This document shows positions 5,279 through 9,873 of a DNA stretch of 9,873 bases, piece by piece. The notes beneath the pieces are model-generated. The model saw only the letters and a list, made by a program, of their open reading frames with translations. It had not been told where the DNA came from and did not search any database. Numbering within the stretch: position 1 is the stretch's first letter; each line of letters begins with the position of its first letter. A program made the position numbers and the translations under genes. Source of the stretch: an uncultured Erysipelotrichaceae bacterium (GTDB lineage: Bacteria > Bacillota_I > Bacilli_A > Erysipelotrichales > Erysipelotrichaceae); contig OMUX01000364.1 of NCBI GenBank assembly GCA_900314345.1, positions 1 to 9,873 of the forward strand. The letters run 5' to 3'.

Positions 5279-6558
5279 GCCATTTCCTCCTGCAGCTGCA
5301 CGCCCTGGTTCTTCAGATTATCCTTAGCCACTGCAAGCATCAGCTTGATGCGGTTTTCCTGGTTGACCTTTGTGGCACTTGGATCATAGTCCACCGGTGT
5401 GACATTAGCCTCGGGGAACTTCTCGCGCAGCTTGTTGATGACGCCCTTGCCGACGATATGGTTCGGCAGGCATCCGAACGGCTGAGCACAGACAATATTG
5501 CTGTAGCCGCCTTCAATCAGCTCCACCATCTCACCGGTCAGAAGCCATCCTTCACCCATCTTGGTGCCAAGGGACAGGATGCCTTCCGGCTTCTTCATGA
5601 GCTCCCGGAAGGAACCAGGGGCATAAAAGCCGTACTTCTTCATAGCCCTGGACATGGAAACTCCGACCTTGTCCATGATGTCCAGACCGATCTTTGCATA
5701 CTTTCCCATCTTCGGTCCGATGCCGTAGTTCTCAGCATCCATGACCCAGTTGGCGCAGCAGTATTCCGCGTAGCCCATGACGCCGGGCATGTTGACCTCG
5801 CAGTCCTGGCTTTCCAGGAATGCCGCAAGGTTGTTGTTTCCGGTGGGAGAGAACTTGACATAGATCTCTCCGACCACGCCGACCTTGACCTTGGGTTCCT
5901 TCTTCATGGGAATGGATGCGAAGTCCTTTGCCATAGCCTTGAACATCCCTGCAAACTGCGGGATGAGATAGTGCCTGTTATTGCGGATGTCATGATCCAG
6001 CCTGACCAGCCACTTCTCCAGGCAGGCTTCGGTATCTCCCTTGTTGATTTCATATGGATAGGTCTGATTGCGCAGTGCCATCAGCTCATCCCCGTATTCC
6101 ATGGCCGCAAAGATCTTCATGAGCATCTTGGGGGTCCAGGGCATGGTGGAGCCTGGCTCAAGGCCGCTTGCATTGGCTGAAGCCACCGGCACATAGTCAT
6201 AGCCAGAGCGCACCAAGGCCTTTCTAAGCAGCTTGATATAGTTGGATGCACGGCACCCGCCGCCGGACTGTGTGATCAGAAGTGCCGTATGATGCACATC
6301 ATACTTTCCGGAATTCAGGGCATCCAGGAACTGACCGATGACGATCAGTGCCGGATAGCAGGTATCGTTGTGCACATACTTCAGGCCAAGCTGGGTGACT
6401 TCGGAAGAACCGGAGCCCATCAGCTCCACCCTGTGGTAGCCTTCGGATTCCATGGCGGACTTCACCAGACGGAACTGGATCGGGCACATATTGGGGACAA
6501 GCAGCGTATAGTCATTGAGCATGTCCTTCGTGAAATTCGGTGTCAGATATTCTGTCAT
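5275..6558 (-). CDS. COG3581-like 2-hydroxyacyl-CoA dehydratase-related protein
   Basis: This 427-aa cysteine-rich protein corresponds to the C-terminal third of the large 'acyl-CoA dehydratase activase-related' proteins. Conserved cysteines sit in NMCPIQ (25), HNDTCYPA (67), GGGCRASNY (102), AEYCCANW (267, 268), IVCAQ (357) and PFGCLPNH (363); several probably bind an Fe-S cluster, as HgdB-type subunits do. A Rossmann-like VKVGVVGEIYVKF block is at 225-237. No signal peptide or membrane segment is visible. It overlaps the end of the 977-aa gene by ATGA and has no good Shine-Dalgarno (only AGAAGG 1 nt before the ATG), so it probably depends on re-initiation. In related bacteria this module is often fused to the upstream protein, implying they form one complex. 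The reaction is not established for this subfamily; an ATP-driven reductive step on a CoA-type substrate is inference. Confidence 0.85.
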   Translation of the reverse strand: MTEYLTPNFTKDMLNDYTLLVPNMCPIQFRLVKSAMESEGYHRVELMGSGSSEVTQLGLKYVHNDTCYPALIVIGQFLDALNSGKYDVHHTALLITQSGGGCRASNYIKLLRKALVRSGYDYVPVASANASGLEPGSTMPWTPKMLMKIFAAMEYGDELMALRNQTYPYEINKGDTEACLEKWLVRLDHDIRNNRHYLIPQFAGMFKAMAKDFASIPMKKEPKVKVGVVGEIYVKFSPTGNNNLAAFLESQDCEVNMPGVMGYAEYCCANWVMDAENYGIGPKMGKYAKIGLDIMDKVGVSMSRAMKKYGFYAPGSFRELMKKPEGILSLGTKMGEGWLLTGEMVELIEGGYSNIVCAQPFGCLPNHIVGKGVINKLREKFPEANVTPVDYDPSATKVNQENRIKLMLAVAKDNLKNQGVQLQEEMA

Positions 6559-9488
6559 GCCTTCTGTGCATCTTCCTTTCTTTCATCCAGTGCCGCAAAC
6601 AGGGAACGCAGGCGGATGTTCACAGTCCCAAGGTTTGTGATCTCATCGATCTTCAGCTGGGTATACAGCTTGCCGCCTGCCTGCAGGATCTCCCGTGTTT
6701 CATCTGTGGTGATCGCATCCAGACCACAGCCGAAGGAAACCAGCTGCACCAGATCCATGTCATCCTGTGTCGTGCAGTACTTTGCGGCGGCATACAGTCT
6801 TGCATGGTATGTCCACTGGTTCAGGACAGCCGTCCTGAACTTTTCAATCCTGCCCATCAGGCTGTCTTCCGTGATGACCGCAGCGCCAAGCTTTGTGATG
6901 AGCTTGTCGATGCCATGGTTGACTTCCGGATCCACATGGTAAGGTCTTCCAGAGAGCACGATGATGTGCCTGCCTTCCTTCCTTGCCTCTTCGATGATCC
7001 TTTCGCCTTCCTCACGGATATCCTTCATATGGAAGTCATATTCTGTATATCCTGCATCAATGGCTGCGCTGATCTCTGCATCATCCGTGATTTCCGGGAA
7101 ATGTTTCTTCAGCATGGCCGGGAACCGCTTGTGGAATTCCTCGCGGTTGGAGATATCCACAAAGTCAAACATGAAGTCGATGTTTTCCAGTTCATGCATG
7201 TTGTCCTTCAGTACTTCCGGATAGTATGCAACGATCGGACAGTTATAGTGGTTGTCGCCCATCTCCTCATCCATGTTGTAGCTCAGGCACGGATACCAGA
7301 TCTTCTTCACTCCTGCCTCAACCAGCTTCATGATGTGGCCGTGTGTCAGCTTTGCCGGATAGCATGCCGTATCACTGGGAATGGAGCCCTGGCCCAGCTG
7401 GTACAAAGCACGGCTGGATACCGGGGAAACAACAACCCTGAAGCCAAGCTTTCTGAACATGGCATGCCAGAACGGCAGGAGTTCGTACATATTCAGAACA
7501 AGCGGAATCCCGATCGTTCCTCTTCTGTCTTCCCCTTCATCTCCTGCATATTCCAGCAGCTTCTTCAGCTTGTATGCATACAGGTTCAGATGGTCGTCGC
7601 TGCTCTTGCCGGTGACCGGCTTGTCGCAGCGGTTTCCGGAGATGAATCTCTTTCCATCCTGGAATGTATTGACCGTTAACAGGCAATGGTTTCCACACCC
7701 CTGGCAGGTGAAGCTTGTAACCTTCTGTTCAAAGCCCTCCAGCTCCTGTCTGCTTAAGAGTGCGGACTTCTGTCCTTCCTTCGCATGGCGGAGACCGTAT
7801 AATGCCGCGCCATAGGCACCCATCAGTCCGGCAATATCCGGCCGGATGACTTCAACGCCCATTTCCTTTTCAAAGGCACGCAGCACTGCTTCGTTGTAGA
7901 ATGTGCCGCCCTGGACAACGATCCTTCTGCCAAGCTCTTCCGGGCTCGCACAGCGGATGACCTTGTAGAGGGCATTCTTGACAACAGAGATGGAAAGGCC
8001 GGCAGAGATGTTCTCAATGCTTGCACCATCCTTCTGTGCCTGCTTGACCTGGGAGTTCATGAATACCGTGCAGCGGCTTCCAAGATCCACCGGCTTGTCG
8101 CCGTACAGACCCATTCTTGCAAACTCCTGGACATCATAGCCAAGTGCCTTGGCAAATGTCTGCAGGAAGGATCCGCAGCCGCTGGAGCATGCCTCATTGA
8201 GGAAGATGTTGGAAATGGCACCGTCCTCGATCTTGAAGCATTTCATATCCTGGCCGCCGATGTCGATGATGAAGTCCACATCCGGCATGAAGTACTTGGC
8301 TGCCGTGAAGTGGGCAACGGTTTCCACAAGACCATTGTCGCAATGGAACGCATTCTTGATGAGTTCCTCGCCATAGCCTGTGGTCGTTACGCTTGCCACC
8401 TGCATGTCCGGGTGCTGTTGGTATACTTCAAGCAGCTTGCCTCTGGTCAGGGTGACAGGGTTTCCATCATTGGGCTGATACCAGGTATAGAGGATCTGTC
8501 CCTTCTGATCGATGATGACCATCTTGATCGTGGTGGATCCGCTGTCGATGCCGATATGCACCGGACCACAGTCATCATTGAACTGTACACGCGGAACACT
8601 TGCCTTCATGTGGCGGTTATGGAACTGCCAGTATTCCTCCTTGCTTGCAAACAGAGGAGGAAGGCTGTTGTAGGTTGCTGTTCTGCTGTATTCATGGAGC
8701 TTCTCGACTGCCTGATGGATATCCACCACGGTATCCGCGTAGAATGCTGCGCCAAGGGATACATACAGCAGGGAGTTCTCAGGGCATTTGCCATGAACAT
8801 GCAGTGTCTTGTCAAAGCTGTCACGCAGGCACTTCGAGAAGGTCAGCGGGCCGCCGAGATACAGGATGTTTCCCTGGATCGGTCTGCCCTGGGCAAGACC
8901 GGCAATGGTCTGGTTGACGACTGCCTGATAGATGGAAGCCGCAATATCCCCGGCCTTGGCACCCTGGTTGATCAAGGGCTGTACATCAGACTTGGCAAAC
9001 ACACCGCAGCGGCTGGCAATGGTATAGGTACGCTCTGCCTTCTGGGCAGCCTTGTCCATCTCGTCCGCACTCATCTTCAGAAGTGTCGCCATCTGATCGA
9101 TGAAGGCACCTGTGCCTCCGGCACAGCTTCCGTTCATGCGTACTTCCACGCCATTGGTCAGGAAAAGGATCTTGGCATCTTCACCGCCAAGCTCAATGAT
9201 GCAGTCCGTGCCGGGAGACAGCCGGTTTGCGGCGACTCTGGTCGCAAACACCTCCTGCACAAACGGAATGCCTGTCCGGTCCGCCAGGCCCATGCCTGCG
9301 GAACCGGAGATGGCAAGCAGTGCCTTTCCATCCGGAACATAGTCCCTGGCAATCCTCTCCAGGATCTCCTCGCCTTTTTCCAGAATGTGGCTCTGATGTC
9401 TTTCATATGTGGAATAAATGATATGATCCTGTTCATCCAGAACCACACACTTAATCGTTGTTGAGCCTATATCAAGTCCGACTCTCAT
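6555..9488 (-). CDS. Tandem BadF/HgdC-type activase fused to COG3580 module
   Basis: The 977-aa protein has two ASKHA ATPase domains of the BadF/BadG/BcrA/BcrD family, then a dehydratase-related module. Domain 1 (about 1-255) shows GLDIGSTTIK (4-13), ELGGEDAK (99-106), GSCAGGTG (Cys122) and SRCGVF (Cys161). Domain 2 (about 312-565) shows GIDSGSTTIK (313-322), DIGGQDMKC (409-417), EACSSGCG (Cys434) and SRCTVF (Cys473). In the characterised activase HgdC, Cys127 and Cys166 of two subunits hold a bridging [4Fe-4S] cluster; the same 39-residue spacing occurs twice here. A Cys cluster CQGCGNHC (595-602) plus Cys621 follows. Then comes the COG3580/DUF2229-type region with NMYELLPFWH (666-675), SDTACYPAKLTHGHI (705-719), RPYHVDPEVNHGID (848-861) and SFGCGLD (918-924). 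The start has GGAGG 6 nt upstream. It heads the operon; I expect it to drive ATP-dependent electron transfer to its partner. Confidence 0.9.
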   Translation of the reverse strand: MRVGLDIGSTTIKCVVLDEQDHIIYSTYERHQSHILEKGEEILERIARDYVPDGKALLAISGSAGMGLADRTGIPFVQEVFATRVAANRLSPGTDCIIELGGEDAKILFLTNGVEVRMNGSCAGGTGAFIDQMATLLKMSADEMDKAAQKAERTYTIASRCGVFAKSDVQPLINQGAKAGDIAASIYQAVVNQTIAGLAQGRPIQGNILYLGGPLTFSKCLRDSFDKTLHVHGKCPENSLLYVSLGAAFYADTVVDIHQAVEKLHEYSRTATYNSLPPLFASKEEYWQFHNRHMKASVPRVQFNDDCGPVHIGIDSGSTTIKMVIIDQKGQILYTWYQPNDGNPVTLTRGKLLEVYQQHPDMQVASVTTTGYGEELIKNAFHCDNGLVETVAHFTAAKYFMPDVDFIIDIGGQDMKCFKIEDGAISNIFLNEACSSGCGSFLQTFAKALGYDVQEFARMGLYGDKPVDLGSRCTVFMNSQVKQAQKDGASIENISAGLSISVVKNALYKVIRCASPEELGRRIVVQGGTFYNEAVLRAFEKEMGVEVIRPDIAGLMGAYGAALYGLRHAKEGQKSALLSRQELEGFEQKVTSFTCQGCGNHCLLTVNTFQDGKRFISGNRCDKPVTGKSSDDHLNLYAYKLKKLLEYAGDEGEDRRGTIGIPLVLNMYELLPFWHAMFRKLGFRVVVSPVSSRALYQLGQGSIPSDTACYPAKLTHGHIMKLVEAGVKKIWYPCLSYNMDEEMGDNHYNCPIVAYYPEVLKDNMHELENIDFMFDFVDISNREEFHKRFPAMLKKHFPEITDDAEISAAIDAGYTEYDFHMKDIREEGERIIEEARKEGRHIIVLSGRPYHVDPEVNHGIDKLITKLGAAVITEDSLMGRIEKFRTAVLNQWTYHARLYAAAKYCTTQDDMDLVQLVSFGCGLDAITTDETREILQAGGKLYTQLKIDEITNLGTVNIRLRSLFAALDERKEDAQKA

Positions 9489-9624
9489 GCAAAACCTCCA
9501 ATGCCAAAGCCATACTATTTTAACCGTTCATGTGAAAATATGCCAGTCAAACGCACAGCACAGCCGTCTAACAGTATAACTGCATTCCCTTCCTGTTTAT
9601 CAGACAGAATCAAGGATGTGTGCA

Positions 9625-9637
9625 TGACCAGTGGTCA
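9625..9637. promoter_or_regulatory. Palindrome TGACCA-G-TGGTCA, possible operator
   Basis: This is a perfect inverted repeat with 6-bp arms and one central base, 38 nt upstream of a TATAAT box. Its size suits a dimeric regulator binding upstream of the promoter core. No regulator in the window can be assigned to it. Confidence 0.4.
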
Positions 9638-9653
9638 GCCGGCAATCTTCAGC

Positions 9654-9667
9654 CTGTCTTAAGACAG
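9654..9667. promoter_or_regulatory. Palindrome CTGTCTTAAGACAG, possible operator
   Basis: This perfect 14-bp palindrome ends 7 nt upstream of the TATAAT at 9675-9680, so it covers the -35/spacer part of the presumed lipoprotein promoter. A protein bound here would block RNA polymerase. Its half-site CTGTC/GACAG also appears, with a 1-nt centre, in the direct repeats at 16-26 and 351-361. Confidence 0.45.
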
Positions 9668-9674
9668 CCTTCTG

Positions 9675-9680
9675 TATAAT
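9675..9680 (+). promoter_or_regulatory. TATAAT -10 box of the lipoprotein gene
   Basis: A consensus -10 hexamer lies 18 nt before the start codon. The -35 position (9652-9657, GCCTGT) is poor and lies within a palindrome, which points to an activated or repressed promoter. The short leader leaves room only for the SD AGGAGG at 9687-9692. Confidence 0.5.
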
Positions 9681-9698
9681 GACCCCAGGAGGACTTCC

Positions 9699-9873
9699 AT
9701 GAAAAAGACATTGCTGAATACAATCCTTTCCTGCTGTATGGCATCCACACTGCTTGCAGGATGTGCCTCATCTGCCTCTGCTGTATCAACATCCAGCCCT
9801 GCTTCAGGAAATACTGACAGCAGGCAGTCCATGATGACCTTGTACAAACAGTTCGGTATTTCCGATGGCAATA
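9699..9873 (+). CDS. Lipoprotein, 5' part only
   Basis: The first 58 codons are present and the gene runs off the right edge. The N-terminus has a Lys-Lys start, a hydrophobic core (about 5-19) and the lipobox LLAGC with Cys22 as the predicted lipidated residue. A Ser/Thr/Ala-rich linker (about 24-43) follows, typical of exported lipoproteins that tether a domain outside the membrane. AGGAGG lies 6 nt upstream of the ATG. The mature domain is just beginning (SMMTLYKQFGISDGN), too little to name a family. It is transcribed away from the dehydratase operon. Confidence 0.88.
   Translation, partial: MKKTLLNTILSCCMASTLLAGCASSASAVSTSSPASGNTDSRQSMMTLYKQFGISDGN

Larger units (their letters stand above)
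9489..9698. other. Divergent intergenic region
   Basis: This 210-bp spacer separates the dehydratase operon (minus) from the lipoprotein gene (plus). It contains no credible gene. On the minus strand I see AT-rich TAAAAT (9517-9522) and TATACT (9573-9578) as possible -10 boxes and TTGACT (9545-9550), but no pair with standard spacing. The plus-strand side carries two palindromes and a TATAAT. Confidence 0.6.

Noticed and set aside
5161..9464. Several long plus-strand open frames opposite the patatin and dehydratase genes
   Set aside because: All are antisense to genes with strong family motifs, contain no recognisable domain and are arranged only as shadows.
9489..9698. Riboswitch or small RNA in the divergent spacer
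   Set aside because: I saw no conserved aptamer motif and no terminator-like hairpin with a T run; the inverted repeats there fit DNA operators better.

Overview
This 9.9 kb window looks like chromosomal DNA of a Gram-positive anaerobe. The 2-hydroxyacyl-CoA dehydratase activase family, strong AGGAGG-type ribosome binding sites, an OmpR-type two-component pair and a Lys-rich lipoprotein signal all fit Bacillota. An Erysipelotrichaceae-like host is my best guess, but no marker gene here proves it. Most genes lie on the minus strand. Only the two left-edge tail sequences, a broken HxlR regulator and a lipoprotein at the right edge are on the plus strand.

Left edge (1-660): two direct copies, offset by 335 bp, of a short reading frame that looks like the C-terminal tail of an Rpn / PD-(D/E)XK 'transposase' protein. 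Copy 1 has an open frame. Copy 2 has a nonsense codon and a frameshift. The first ~99 bp of the copies are almost identical, while the tails have diverged.

Centre-left (698-2614): a minus-strand pair made of a two-domain SnoaL/NTF2-like protein followed by a YbaK/ProX-type aminoacyl-tRNA deacylase, closed by a hairpin terminator. Divergent from the SnoaL gene lies a decayed HxlR-family regulator. A hairpin separates it from the response regulator.

Centre (2615-4367): a sensor kinase with a very short extracytoplasmic loop and its OmpR-family response regulator, minus strand and overlapping. A good intrinsic terminator, overlapped by a TATAAT box, separates them from the operon upstream.

Right (4373-9488): a three-gene minus-strand operon in which each junction is an ATGA overlap. 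It encodes a 977-aa protein with two BadF/HgdC ATPase domains plus a COG3580-like dehydratase-related module, a 427-aa cysteine-rich COG3581-like partner, and a patatin-like phospholipase. The first two together correspond to a ~1400-aa protein that is commonly a single chain in related bacteria. I expect an ATP-driven one-electron Fe-S redox system whose substrate is unknown. The coupled patatin suggests a link to lipid or acyl metabolism, and the neighbouring kinase may sense the membrane; both links are inference.

Right edge (9489-9873): a 210-bp divergent intergenic region with two perfect palindromes, then the start of a lipoprotein gene that leaves the window.
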